Both the position numbers and the translations under genes were made by a program. Positions 8,416 to 17,482 of a stretch of 64,000 nt of DNA are shown here, in pieces. Below the pieces are notes generated by a model. That model ran no database searches and was not told where the DNA came from. It worked only from the letters and a program-made list of their open reading frames with translations. Source of the DNA: Acidobacteriota bacterium (GTDB taxonomy: Bacteria > Acidobacteriota > Vicinamibacteria > Vicinamibacterales > UBA8438); assembly GCA_009838525.1 (NCBI GenBank), contig VXRJ01000014.1, positions 98,560-162,559 of the forward strand. Reading direction: 5' to 3'. Each line of letters starts with the position of its first letter. Positions within the stretch are counted from its first letter, which is position 1.

Positions 8416-9804
8416 TCAGGCTGCCGCAGCCAGTGTGTCGGCCAGACGCAGCGTAAGCGCGAGCATCGTCAACGTCGGATTCGCGTAGCCGACGGTCGGA
8501 AACACGGACGCTCCTGCCACGAACAGGTTGTCGTAGCCGTGAACGCGGCAGTTCGAATCGACCACGGAGTCGGAGCGGCTGATACCCATGCGGGTGGTTC
8601 CCATGATGTGACCGCCGCCGGTCGGCCGCTGGTACAGGCGTTCGTTGTCGATGCGTACCCGGCCCTTCCCCGACGCGATCAGCGATTCGCCGAGCAGGCG
8701 GAGCGTCCTCTCCACGTTGAGGAAGTCGCCGGCTCCTATCACGCAGCGCGCAGCAGGCCGGTACAGACCGGCAGGGCCGCGCTCGCCGGTCAGGAAGACC
8801 TCGTTACCGGGCGAGGGCGCCATCTCCGACCGCACGGTGCAGCCGTAGTGATGGAACGGCTTTCCGTACTCGCGGACCAGATGCTCTGCCATCGGATGTT
8901 CCGTAGTCCGGCTGTGGCACTCCATGCTGCACTCGAGCAGCCCATGCCGCCGCATGAGCTGATCGTCCGGCACGAGCGTGGCGGCCCGGTTTCCGAAATC
9001 GGCTGGCGCCGGATACCCGTTCAGGTCTTCGTCAAGCACCACCTCGGCCGCCCTGACGAAATGTGGATGTTCCATCAGGAACTTGCCCGCCAGGCCGCTC
9101 TCGTTACCCACCGGGGTCGCGCCATCCGCACGCGGCTGCAGAAGCAATTGCGCGTTGCTGATGCCGCCACCCGCGAGCACGACGCTCTGGGCGGGATCAA
9201 GGTCCAATTGCATCGTGGCGTCCGTAGCGTGGCGAAAGCAGGTCACGCGGTTGACCGCGCTGCGCGACGCATTGGCGTCGAGGCCGACCACCGAGGTTCC
9301 GACCGCGACGTCAACCTGCGAGGAAGTGCTGAGCGCCTCTTGGTACTTGCTCCCGAAGCGCGTAGGGCTGCCCGTCGAGAACGGCCGATACAGGAATCCC
9401 GACGCCAGCGGAGTCTCGGCGTCCAGGATGGCGGGGTGGCGATCCAGGACGGGAGCCGCACGCCGATAGTACGGAACCAGATCGGATCTGGCGATCGGCC
9501 ACCGAACCCCGGCCGCCGGGTTGTCGAAGTCCACATCCCTCAGCGTCGTGCACCAGCCGTACCAGACGTGCGACGTGCCGCCCACGGCGCGGATGGAGTG
9601 CTGATCCCACCAACGGTTCCGGAAGTGCCCGTAGTTGACGACATCCGGCATGTCGCGCCGCCACTCCGTCACGGTTCCGGACTCGAACACCAGGACGGTC
9701 CGGTTCGCCTTGGCGAGCTCCAGGGCGAGCGTGATGCCAGCCGGGCCGGCGCCGATCACGTAGCAGTCGTAGCGCCGGTCGCGCAGCCCTTCGGTGAGGA
9801 ACAT
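8416..9804 (-). CDS. GMC-family FAD-dependent oxidoreductase (copy 2)
   Basis: The 462-residue enzyme has GAGPAG at residues 18-23, GGTSHVWYG, and the C-terminal GGHIMGTTRMG and GYANPTLT motifs. The frame stays open for 45 codons upstream of 9804, but the ATG at 9804 gives MFLTEG, matching the MFLTDG start of the paralogue at 2344-3729, so that start is chosen. It would oxidise a sugar or alcohol with FAD, probably with the co-encoded Tat protein. Identity with copy 1 is strong over the whole length, so the pair arose by duplication. Confidence 0.85.
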   Translation of the reverse strand: MFLTEGLRDRRYDCYVIGAGPAGITLALELAKANRTVLVFESGTVTEWRRDMPDVVNYGHFRNRWWDQHSIRAVGGTSHVWYGWCTTLRDVDFDNPAAGVRWPIARSDLVPYYRRAAPVLDRHPAILDAETPLASGFLYRPFSTGSPTRFGSKYQEALSTSSQVDVAVGTSVVGLDANASRSAVNRVTCFRHATDATMQLDLDPAQSVVLAGGGISNAQLLLQPRADGATPVGNESGLAGKFLMEHPHFVRAAEVVLDEDLNGYPAPADFGNRAATLVPDDQLMRRHGLLECSMECHSRTTEHPMAEHLVREYGKPFHHYGCTVRSEMAPSPGNEVFLTGERGPAGLYRPAARCVIGAGDFLNVERTLRLLGESLIASGKGRVRIDNERLYQRPTGGGHIMGTTRMGISRSDSVVDSNCRVHGYDNLFVAGASVFPTVGYANPTLTMLALTLRLADTLAAAA

Positions 9805-9845
9805 GGGGGCAGGAACAGCATAGCCCGAAGCAACACGGTGGGGAC

Positions 9846-9863
9846 CGTCCTCCGCCGAGGACG
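9846..9863. promoter_or_regulatory. Dyad upstream of the sigma-54 promoter (possible activator site)
   Basis: CGTCCTC and GAGGACG form 7-bp inverted arms around four bases, centred about 87 bases upstream of the -24 element. Enhancer-binding proteins of sigma-54 promoters often bind such dyads at this distance. A hairpin of another kind is equally possible. Confidence 0.3.
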
Positions 9864-9940
9864 ATTCGCGTCTCTCCGCCAGAACAAGTCCTATCGGGGC
9901 CGCTGTTGGAAAAACCGCTTGTTCCCGGCCGCGGAGCACT

Positions 9941-9956
9941 TGGCACGGATCTTGCT
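9941..9956 (+). promoter_or_regulatory. Sigma-54 (RpoN) -24/-12 promoter
   Basis: TGGCACG, four bases, then TTGCT matches the RpoN consensus at every key position, with the GG and GC pairs in the required 12-base phase. It predicts a start of transcription near 9967, about 55 bases upstream of the BON-protein ATG at 10023. Confidence 0.8.
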
Positions 9957-10022
9957 TCCGAGCAACGTAGCGCGTGCAGCCATGAATCCACTGTTGCGCA
10001 CGCGCGGAAAGGACACGTCAAG

Positions 10023-10592
10023 ATGGACACTCGACTGAATCCGTACCGAATCGCTCTGCCACTGATGGCCCTCGCGGTGATGGCGCTATCGGTGTCACCG
10101 GCCGCCGCCGACGGGCCGAAGCACGATCTGTTCCAACGAGTTCAGGAGCAGGTGCTCCGCTACTCGTTCTTCACGGTGTTCGACAACATCGACGTCGAGA
10201 TCGCCGACGAGGGGCACGTCGTACTCTCGGGCCACGTCACCGGGGAACACAAGGTGAGGGCGATCGAGAAACGCGTTGACGCGCTCGATGGCGTGACGGC
10301 GGTGACCAACGAGATCGCCGTGCTCCCGGCATCGGTCTTCGATGACAAGTTGCGCTATGTCATTGCCCGGGCGATCTATGGCAACCCCACGTTCTGGCAC
10401 TACGGCGCCAGGGCGAATCCGCCGATCCACATCGTGGTCAACCGTGGGCATGTGACCCTCACCGGGGTCGTCGACAGCGAGACCGACCGGCATCTGGCGC
10501 GGGTGCTCGCCGGGCAGTTCAACGCCTTCTCGGTCACCAACGAGCTTCGGCTGCCGCACGAGGTGACGGCGGAACTCGAAGCGCTCGGCTAG
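10023..10592 (+). CDS. Periplasmic double-BON-domain protein
   Basis: The 189-residue protein has a signal peptide at residues 1-29 ending SPAAADG. It contains two BON repeats, one from about 50-103 (VEIADEGHVVLSGHVTGEH) and one from about 110-180 (PIHIVVNRGHVTLTGVVDS). BON domains bind membranes or phospholipid and occur in envelope-stress proteins such as OsmY. The open frame extends upstream to 9906, but the ATG at 10023 has a nearby ribosome site (GGAAAGGA) and starts at the signal peptide, and 9906 would lie upstream of the promoter. Transcription from a sigma-54 promoter suggests induction by a specific stress or nutrient signal. Confidence 0.85.
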   Translation: MDTRLNPYRIALPLMALAVMALSVSPAAADGPKHDLFQRVQEQVLRYSFFTVFDNIDVEIADEGHVVLSGHVTGEHKVRAIEKRVDALDGVTAVTNEIAVLPASVFDDKLRYVIARAIYGNPTFWHYGARANPPIHIVVNRGHVTLTGVVDSETDRHLARVLAGQFNAFSVTNELRLPHEVTAELEALG

Positions 10593-10632
10593 ATGGAGAG
10601 TTCACACATTGACCCGTGCTCGGAGGATCGAG

Positions 10633-11058
10633 ATGAAGCTACTGCAAATCGTCGTCATCGCCTTCGCCGCCATGGGCGCCATCGGCTGCAACAGCCCAAC
10701 CGCCCCGACGGGAGAAGCTGGAGAAGCTCATGGCCCCGAGGGACTAGGCGGGGAGTCGGGCGAATCCGGCACGCAGTTCGCGCTGACGGACACGGCAACG
10801 GAGACGCGAAACGGGGTCGACCTGGTGGTCAACTACGACAGCGCGCGTGAAGTGTTCACCGGCACGGTCAGCAACACGACGGCGGCAACGGTTACGCAGG
10901 TCCGCGTCGAGGTCCATCTCTCGAACGGGATGGAGCTCGGTCCGACGCCGCGAACAGATGTGGCGGCCGGGCAGACGATCTCCATCGAACTCGATGCTCG
11001 TGGGCAGACCTTCTCCTGGTTCAGCGTCCACGTTGAAATCGGCTCCAGTGCGGCCTAG
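10633..11058 (+). CDS. Small lipoprotein of unknown function (FxLYD-like beta domain)
   Basis: The 141-residue protein has a type II signal peptide with lipobox AIGC and the lipidated Cys at residue 19, followed by a Gly/Glu-rich linker to about residue 45. The rest (VDLVVNYDSAREVFTGTVSNTT, then TVTQVRVEVHLSNG and a Ser/Trp-rich end) looks like an FxLYD-type Ig-like domain. The ATG at 10633 follows GGAGG and sits at the signal peptide, so it is preferred over the GTG-type starts upstream. It lies 40 bases after the BON gene and may share its sigma-54 promoter. The function is unknown. Confidence 0.7.
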   Translation: MKLLQIVVIAFAAMGAIGCNSPTAPTGEAGEAHGPEGLGGESGESGTQFALTDTATETRNGVDLVVNYDSAREVFTGTVSNTTAATVTQVRVEVHLSNGMELGPTPRTDVAAGQTISIELDARGQTFSWFSVHVEIGSSAA

Positions 11059-11132
11059 AAGGCAAGGTCCGCGCCGCGCTGGACGTTGCACTTGCATCAT
11101 CCGACGCGGCGCGGCTCACGTCTCCGGGGCGC

Positions 11133-11378
11133 TTAGTCTGGGGGCCGCGGTGGCGCAGGATCGTCCAGTCCGCCGCGCCGGCCGGCGCGGCCCTCAAGAA
11201 ACCCCTCGATGCTAGCCACCCGCTGGGCAATCTCGGAGAGATCGTTGCGGACGTTGGCGATGGCGGCTCGGTTTTCCCTGATGGCCGCGTCCGTGAAGCT
11301 CCACAACGTGAGTTGCATACCGCCAAGCATCAGTGTCGCAGTGATGATCGTACCGATGATCCAGTTCCGGTCGCTCAT
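11133..11378 (-). CDS. Small membrane protein with C-terminal coiled coil
   Basis: From the ATG at 11378 the product is 81 residues: a single membrane helix (IIGTIITATLMLGGMQLTLW, residues 7-26) followed by a helix with heptad-like spacing (AAIANVRNDLSEIAQRVASI) and a Pro-rich tail. This layout is like small phage holin-type or hemolysin XhlA-like proteins, but no phage genes are near. Longer upstream starts would add a sequence with no membrane character. The function is unknown. Confidence 0.5.
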   Translation of the reverse strand: MSDRNWIIGTIITATLMLGGMQLTLWSFTDAAIRENRAAIANVRNDLSEIAQRVASIEGFLEGRAGRRGGLDDPAPPRPPD

Positions 11379-11543
11379 GTCGCCCGTCGCTCTCCCCCAG
11401 TCTACCGAATCGCGGCATCCAGGCAACGCAGATCCCGGTAATTCGGGACGTTCTACCCAACGCAAGATCCGTGCCGGATCGCGGGGCCGGGCCAGCGGGA
11501 GCCTCCACGGAATCCCCGGCCGGTCAGCACTAGCTACAGTAAC

Positions 11544-11561
11544 CCATATTTATAAATATGG
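11544..11561. promoter_or_regulatory. Perfect 18-bp palindrome, probable vapBC operator
   Basis: CCATATTTA followed directly by TAAATATGG is a perfect 18-bp palindrome, strikingly AT-rich for this genome. It lies 16 bases upstream of the vapB start at 11578, or 4 bases upstream of the alternative ATG at 11566, as expected for an autoregulated toxin-antitoxin operator. Confidence 0.7.
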
Positions 11562-11577
11562 TAGTATGGGCACCTCA

Positions 11578-11823
11578 ATGAAAACCACGATCGAACTGGC
11601 CGACGACTTGGCCGTGGACGCGAAGCGCTTCGCCGCTCGCCATGGTGTGACGCTCCGCTCGGTAATCGAGGAGGGCATTCGAATGAAACTCCGCACCGAG
11701 CGGACGCGGGCCGCCTTTCGGTTGCGCGACGCAGCCGTCGACGGATCGGGCCTGCAACCCGAGTTCCGCGACGCCGACTGGCCGGCGGTGCGAGAAGCCA
11801 TCTACGAGGGTCGGGGCGCTTGA
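11578..11823 (+). CDS. VapB-type (ribbon-helix-helix) antitoxin
   Basis: Read from the ATG at 11578 the protein is 81 residues and begins MKTTIELADDLAVDAKRFAA, the standard ribbon-helix-helix DNA-binding start of this VapB group. The C-terminal part, with SGLQPEFRDADWPAVREAIYEGRG, is the toxin-binding tail. An in-frame ATG at 11566 would add four residues; neither has a clear ribosome site. The stop overlaps the TTG start of the PIN toxin gene. The palindrome just upstream is the likely autoregulatory operator. Confidence 0.87.
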   Translation: MKTTIELADDLAVDAKRFAARHGVTLRSVIEEGIRMKLRTERTRAAFRLRDAAVDGSGLQPEFRDADWPAVREAIYEGRGA

Positions 11824-12260
11824 CGGCGATCGATACCAACATCCTGATCTACGCGCATCGGACGGACTCCGAGTGGCACGATCGCGCGTCCGATTGCCTT
11901 CGCGCGCTGGCGGAAGGACGGGCAGATTGGGCGATCCCGTGGCCCTGCCTGCATGAGTTCGTCGCGACGGTGACGCATCCCCGCATCTTCAATCCGCCGT
12001 CGACGGTCGAGCAGGCGCTCGATCAGGTCGAGGCCTGGATGGAGTCACCGTCACTCACGTTGCTCGGAGAACCGCACGACCATTGGACGATCCTCCGTCA
12101 GCAACTGTTGGACGGGCACGTACGGGGGCCGGGCGTTCACGATGCCCGCGTGGCTGCGATCTGCATCGGACACGGCGTGCGCGAACTGCTCACGGCCGAC
12201 CGTGACTTTGACCGCTTCCCGTCGCTCCGTCGCCGGAATCCGCTGGTTGCGCCGTCTTGA
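11820..12260 (+). CDS. VapC-type PIN-domain ribonuclease toxin
   Basis: The 146-residue protein starts with TTG, overlapping the antitoxin stop (TTGA). PIN residues are visible: the first Asp in MTAIDTNILIYA, the Glu in LHEFVATVTHP, the Asp in GVHDARVAAICI, and LLTADRDFDRFP at the end. The size and arrangement match VapC RNases of the type that often partner with RHH VapB proteins. It is expected to be silent while bound by the upstream antitoxin. Confidence 0.88.
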   Translation: MTAIDTNILIYAHRTDSEWHDRASDCLRALAEGRADWAIPWPCLHEFVATVTHPRIFNPPSTVEQALDQVEAWMESPSLTLLGEPHDHWTILRQQLLDGHVRGPGVHDARVAAICIGHGVRELLTADRDFDRFPSLRRRNPLVAPS

Positions 12261-12275
12261 CGTCCCTGACGGGCG

Positions 12276-13244
12276 TTAACCGCGGGAGGTGAGCCGTTCG
12301 ATATCGGCGTCGACCATCATCCGGATGAGCCCGTCGAAGTCGACGGTCGGCTCCCAGTCGAGGTCGGACTTCGCCTTGGCGGGATCGCCGATCAGGTGAT
12401 CCACCTCGGCGGGGCGCAGGAGGGCGGGGTCGGTTCGGACATGCTCCCGCCAGTCGAGCCCGGCGTGTCCGAAGGCGATCTCCACGAGGTCGCGGACGGA
12501 GTGGCTGATGCCGGTGGCGATAACGTAGTCCTCGGCGCGATCCTGCTGCAGCATCAGCCACATCGCGCGGACGTAGTCGCCGGCGAAGCCCCAGTCGCGG
12601 CAGGCGTCGAGGTTGCCGAGGCTGAGCGAGTCCGCCAAGCCCGCCTTGATGCGGGCCACGCCGTGGGTCACCTTGCGCGTGACGAACTCGAGGCCGCGGC
12701 GGGGGGACTCGTGGTTGAAGAGGATGCCGGAGACGGCGAACAGGTCGTAGCTCTCGCGGTAGTTGACGGTGATGTAGTGCGCGAAGACCTTGGAGACGCC
12801 GTAGGGGCTGCGCGGATAGAAGGGCGTCTGCTCGTTCTGCGGCGTCTCGCGCACCTTGCCGAACATCTCGCTGGAAGACGCTTGGTAGAGCTTGATGGAG
12901 GTGTCCACTTGCCGGATCGCCTCCAGCATGCGGGTGACGCCCTGTGCGTTGTACTCGCCGGTCAGCATCGGCTGGTCCCACGACGCGGGGACGAACGACA
13001 TCGCGGCGAGGTTGTAGATTTCGTGCGGCTGGACGTCGTTGATGACCCGGATCATCGAGAGCTGATCGAGCAAGTCGGCGGGCCGGAGCGTGATGCGATC
13101 GAGGAGGTGCTCGATGCGCCAGTGGTTCGGGGCGCTCAGGCGGCGCGTGATGCCGACCACCTCGTAGCCGTGGTCGAGCAGCAGTTCCGCCAGGTACGAC
13201 CCGTCCTGCCCCGTGATTCCGGTGATGATTGCCCGCTTAGACAC
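12276..13244 (-). CDS. gmd: GDP-mannose 4,6-dehydratase
   Basis: From the GTG at 13244 the protein is 322 residues and begins [20 protein letters not shown], the typical Gmd start with the NAD(P)-binding TGITGQDG loop. SSSEMFG and [10 protein letters not shown] supply the Ser/Thr, Tyr and Lys catalytic residues of this short-chain dehydrogenase-type enzyme, and [16 protein letters not shown] is a Gmd signature. It makes GDP-4-keto-6-deoxymannose, the precursor of GDP-rhamnose, GDP-fucose and related surface sugars. The frame continues upstream to 13322, but the extra residues do not match the family. No partner reductase for this pathway is adjacent. Confidence 0.93.
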   Translation of the reverse strand: MSKRAIITGITGQDGSYLAELLLDHGYEVVGITRRLSAPNHWRIEHLLDRITLRPADLLDQLSMIRVINDVQPHEIYNLAAMSFVPASWDQPMLTGEYNAQGVTRMLEAIRQVDTSIKLYQASSSEMFGKVRETPQNEQTPFYPRSPYGVSKVFAHYITVNYRESYDLFAVSGILFNHESPRRGLEFVTRKVTHGVARIKAGLADSLSLGNLDACRDWGFAGDYVRAMWLMLQQDRAEDYVIATGISHSVRDLVEIAFGHAGLDWREHVRTDPALLRPAEVDHLIGDPAKAKSDLDWEPTVDFDGLIRMMVDADIERLTSRG

Positions 13245-13578
13245 GTCTGGGGACCCGACATCCGACGAGACGCACCCGCCGGAGTGGGTGAGAGTATCGC
13301 CCATCGCCGCATGATGGGCCAAGCTACAGTGATCGCGTCAGGCCAACCGCGACACAGATCGACGAGTCGTGCCTCCTGTCCGATGTGCCAGTGACGGGCC
13401 GTATGCGGAGACTGACAGTTGACGACCGGTCCCACATACGCTCGGCGAGCAGGCCTCCAGATCACGCTCGTCCACCTGCCCAATTGTCAGCCGGCACCAG
13501 AATTGCGCGCGCACGCTGACTTTGGCCACTCTGTGACCTTCCCATGAGTGCACTGGTTGAGTCTGGCGCACGCGGAGT
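13245..13578. other. Gene-free stretch between gmd and the orphan antitoxin
   Basis: I see no credible coding region, tRNA or repeat here. Short open frames exist on both strands but lack start context and family resemblance. If a toxin gene once followed the antitoxin at 13579-13737, this is where it would have been. Confidence 0.5.
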
Positions 13579-13737
13579 TCAATAGGGCCCGTCCTCGCGT
13601 AGTCGATCGATCAACTCGTTGGTTACAGGCTTGCCGCGCTTCGGTAGCGGCCGGAATCCGTAGAAGGCCTCGTCGTCCGGCGCACGCTCTCGCGGCGGAG
13701 CGTCTGCCGGCTTCTTGCGGACGGGTCTAGTGGTCAT
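13579..13737 (-). CDS. Orphan VapB-like antitoxin, C-terminal type
   Basis: The 52-residue product from the ATG at 13737 has a basic Pro-rich N-terminus and then DDEAFYGFRPLPKRGKPVTN followed by ELIDRLREDGPY. The phrase YGFRPLP..G..VTNELIDRLRE is typical of short antitoxins that pair with PIN toxins. No toxin gene follows on this strand. An inverted repeat at 13727-13748 spans the start codon and supports this start and an autoregulatory role. The start region also lies only 31 bases from the divergent FAD oxidase gene. Confidence 0.6.
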   Translation of the reverse strand: MTTRPVRKKPADAPPRERAPDDEAFYGFRPLPKRGKPVTNELIDRLREDGPY

Positions 13738-13748
13738 TACTCCACTAG
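13727..13748. promoter_or_regulatory. Inverted repeat spanning the antitoxin start
   Basis: CTAGTGG at 13727-13733 and CCACTAG at 13742-13748 are perfect 7-bp arms. The antitoxin ATG (13735-13737 on the minus strand) lies between them, so protein bound here would block both transcription and access to the start. Confidence 0.6.
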
Positions 13749-13768
13749 AGTATGGCCGTCGCGGACCC

Positions 13769-14878
13769 ATGGAAAGCGCAACCATCGACGTGGCGATCAT
13801 CGGCGGCGGCGCCGTCGGTCTGGCCGCTGCCTGCGCGGTGGCCAAACGGGGTCACGGCGCCTGCGTCCTGGAGAGCCTTCCGCGCTTCGGCCTCGAGGCA
13901 AGCACGCACAACAGCGGCGTTATTCACGCCGGCCTCTACTACCCCGCCGGGTCGCTGAAGGCGGAGTTGTGCGTCGAGGGACGCGAGCGGTTGTACGCGT
14001 TCTGCGCCGAGGAAGGCGTGCCGGCAGAGCGGTGCGGCAAGCTGGTGGTGGCGGCCGACGCATCGGAGGCGCCGCGGCTGGAGGCGCTGGCGGAGCGGGC
14101 GCGCAGGAACGGCGTGGAGGACGTCGAATTGGTCGACCGGGAGTTCGTGCGGCGGCGCGAGCCGCAGGTCGAGGCGGTGGCGGCGCTCTGGTCACCGTCC
14201 ACCGGGATCATCGAGGCGGAGGCGCTGGTGCGCGCGCTGGCGCGCGTCGCCGGGCAGCGCGATGTCGCGCTGCTGCCCGGGTCCGGCGTGGAGGAGTCGG
14301 CGTCCGACGATGACGCGATCACGATCCGGACTCCGCGCGAGGCGATTCGCGCGCGAGCCGTCGTGAACGCGGCCGGCCTGTACGCCGACGAGGTATCGGC
14401 GCGGCTGGGCGGCGAGCCGTTCACGATCTACCCGGTGCGGGGCGACTACGCGGAACTGGTCCCGTCGGCGCGGTCGCTCGTGCGCCACCTGGTCTACCCG
14501 CTGCCGTTCCCGAGCGGGCACGGCCTCGGCGTGCATCTGACCCGCACCACCTGGGGAAGCGTCACGCTCGGGCCGACCGCTCGTTACCAGGCGCGGAAGG
14601 ACGACTACGAATCGGATCGGGAGGGCCTTGAGACGTTCCACGAGGCGGCGCGGCGGATGCTCCCGGCGCTCCGGCTGGATCAACTCCGACCGGGTGGCAG
14701 CGGCATCCGGGCGCGTGGCGCGCCGGCCGATCATGCCTTCTCCGACTTCCGGATCCACCGCGACGCCAAGGTCCCGAGGCTGGTGCACGCCGCCGCTATC
14801 GACTCGCCGGGGCTCACGGCGTGCCTTGCCATCGCGGAGCGGGTGGCCGATCTTATCGACGACGTCCTGCGGTCGTAG
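13769..14878 (+). CDS. FAD-dependent oxidoreductase of the L-2-hydroxyglutarate oxidase (LhgO) family
   Basis: The 369-residue flavoprotein has the DAO-type start DVAIIGGGAVGLAAACAVAK at residues 7-26, then THNSGVIHAGLYYPAGSLK, which is characteristic of LhgO/L2HGDH. STGIIEAEALV, NAAGLYADEVSARLGG and YPVRGDYAEL follow in the usual order, and the C-terminus has the FAD-contacting IDSPGLTACLAIAERVADL. It would oxidise L-2-hydroxyglutarate or a similar 2-hydroxyacid and pass electrons to the quinone pool at the membrane. The ATG at 13769 is chosen because it starts right at the FAD-binding strand. It is transcribed divergently from the orphan antitoxin. Confidence 0.88.
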   Translation: MESATIDVAIIGGGAVGLAAACAVAKRGHGACVLESLPRFGLEASTHNSGVIHAGLYYPAGSLKAELCVEGRERLYAFCAEEGVPAERCGKLVVAADASEAPRLEALAERARRNGVEDVELVDREFVRRREPQVEAVAALWSPSTGIIEAEALVRALARVAGQRDVALLPGSGVEESASDDDAITIRTPREAIRARAVVNAAGLYADEVSARLGGEPFTIYPVRGDYAELVPSARSLVRHLVYPLPFPSGHGLGVHLTRTTWGSVTLGPTARYQARKDDYESDREGLETFHEAARRMLPALRLDQLRPGGSGIRARGAPADHAFSDFRIHRDAKVPRLVHAAAIDSPGLTACLAIAERVADLIDDVLRS

Positions 14879-14918
14879 TCTTGCGGGTCAGCGCCACCGT
14901 TCTTCAGAAAACTGGCGG

Positions 14919-15304
14919 CTACAGCCAGAGAACGGGAGCTGGGTAACGGGCGATCGCCGAATCCGGTGTCACGATCGTCAGGCCGCGCAGGATCGCCTGC
15001 GAGATCAGGCCCCGGTCGAAGGGATCCCGATGCAGCGGCGGCAGCAGGCTGTCGTGCGCGGCATCCCGTTCGTCGAATGGCAGCGGTTCGATCTGCAAGC
15101 GCACCCGGCGACTGCTGACGAACGACTCGGGCGGCTCCGGCAGCGGCAACCGACCAAGGCGGTACTTGATCGTGATCTCCAAGGCCGAGAGCGCGCTGAG
15201 GTACACGGTGTTCGACGGAGCGCGGCACGCCGTGCGGGCACGCAACGGCAGCCGCGGGTCGTCGGCCACCAGATACAGGAACGCGCAGGTATCGAGCAGG
15301 AGCG

Positions 15305-15308
<4 letters not shown>
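14919..15308 (-). CDS. PIN-domain ribonuclease toxin (VapC), third gene of a toxin-antitoxin-like operon
   Basis: From the ATG at 15308 the protein is 129 residues: MTLLLDTCAFLYLVADDP with the first PIN Asp, SALSALEITIKYRLG with the Glu, HRDPFDRGLISQAI with the third acidic residue, and IVTPDSAIARYPAPVLW at the end. This subtype usually partners directly with a Phd-type antitoxin. Here its start overlaps the stop of an unknown 250-residue protein (ATGA), which itself overlaps the Phd-type gene. Expression is probably tied to the operator at 16531-16561. Confidence 0.85.
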
Positions 15309-16561
<1,253 letters not shown>

Positions 16562-16563
16562 GT

Positions 16564-16797
16564 TCAATGAGCCCTTGGGCGCAGAAGGTTGACGAATTCC
16601 TCTCGACTCAGCCCTGCGTCGCGAATCAAGGCCCTCAGGAGTCCTCGCCCCAACTCCCGATGCTTTGGAACGGTGAGCCTCCGGCCGGTCGGTCCGACCA
16701 GAATCATGTGGCTGCCTTCCGTGCGGTCGAGTTCGAAACCGACCTGGGCAACCACCTTGAGGAACTGGTCTCCCGAGATAACAGGCAGCCGTGCCAA
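16564..16797 (-). CDS. hicA: HicA-type mRNA interferase toxin
   Basis: The 77-residue protein starts with TTG, one base after the stop of the HicB-type gene. It shows the HicA dsRBD-like fold: MARLPVISGDQFLKVVAQVG, then RTEGSHMILVGPTGRRLTVP with the catalytic histidine in GSH, and KHRELGRGLLRALIRDAGLS at the end. It would cleave mRNA when free of its antitoxin. Gene order is antitoxin first, the less common hicBA order. Confidence 0.87.
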   Translation of the reverse strand: MARLPVISGDQFLKVVAQVGFELDRTEGSHMILVGPTGRRLTVPKHRELGRGLLRALIRDAGLSREEFVNLLRPRAH

Positions 16798-16798
16798 C

Positions 16799-17356
16799 TT
16801 AGGCCTGCACCTCGATCACCTGAAAGTCCGACGACTCGGGCCGTCCGGCACCATGCTCGCGCATGCTCGCCACGTACCCCCGGACGGCCTCTCGGACGTT
16901 GTCGAGTGCTTCGACCTTCGTCCGCCCCTGACTATGGCAGCCTGGTAGCGTAGGACAACTCGCCACAACCCAGCCGTCTTCGTCTGCCTCGAACACGACC
17001 AGCAGCCGCAACACTTCGCTCTCTCTGTCAGCAGCTTCTGACTCCGCCAACGGTGCTGCAACATGACCCCTCCTAGCCGGAAGCGTCACGGTCTCCGATT
17101 GCACTTGATCCACGGGATGCTCCTCGATGTTGAACCCTAATCGGGTGAGAATCCTGTGTGCGTCCTGCGCCGTGAAGCCTACGGGAGGCAACCCAGTGAC
17201 CAGCCGGACGACCTGCTTGATCGGGTACTGCCGTTCATGCAGTGCGACGAAGTACTTGTTGCGACCATCAGCCGGCAACGGTGGCTCGTTGCGCGTCGCG
17301 TTCAGAGCATCGGCCGCAGTGATCGAAAACGAGTTGCCGCGGATCGTGAATTTCAT
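16799..17356 (-). CDS. hicB: HicB-type antitoxin with an extra N-terminal domain
   Basis: The 185-residue protein has a strong ribosome site (AGAGGTG) seven bases before the ATG. Residues about 110-185 form the HicB RNase H-like domain: LLVVFEADEDGWVVASCPTL, then PGCHSQGRTKVEALDNVREAV. Residues 1-75 are an additional small domain with FVALHERQYPIKQVVRLVTG and AQDAHRILTRLGF, resembling the DNA-binding N-domains seen in some restriction-type proteins. HicB antitoxins usually carry a C-terminal HTH or RHH instead. The N-domain may therefore provide the DNA-binding function here, which is inference. Confidence 0.8.
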   Translation of the reverse strand: MKFTIRGNSFSITAADALNATRNEPPLPADGRNKYFVALHERQYPIKQVVRLVTGLPPVGFTAQDAHRILTRLGFNIEEHPVDQVQSETVTLPARRGHVAAPLAESEAADRESEVLRLLVVFEADEDGWVVASCPTLPGCHSQGRTKVEALDNVREAVRGYVASMREHGAGRPESSDFQVIEVQA

Positions 17357-17454
17357 TCTTTCACCTCTTTCTATTACTTTCTATTTATAGCCGGCGGCGA
17401 GATTCTCGTCAACCAGTCTTGGGCGGACCGAGACGACCGGCGCCATGAATCGAG

Positions 17455-17479
17455 ATGCCGGCCTGGAGGCCGGCGCACC
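17455..17479 (+). repeat. Dispersed palindromic repeat, copy 1
   Basis: This is one copy of a 25-base element whose core GCCGGCCT-GG-AGGCCGGC folds into an 8-bp hairpin and is followed by GCACC. It lies between the divergently facing ends of hicB and the rfbD-like gene, 3 bases past the latter's stop. Ten other copies lie in this window. Confidence 0.85.
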
Positions 17480-17482
17480 AAC

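Noticed and set aside
11133..12260. Prophage fragment
   Set aside because: The holin-like small membrane protein is the only phage-like hint; no capsid, tail, integrase or lysin genes are present.
13338..13571. Small gene between gmd and the orphan antitoxin
   Set aside because: The 77-codon frame has no ribosome site, no family resemblance and odd composition.
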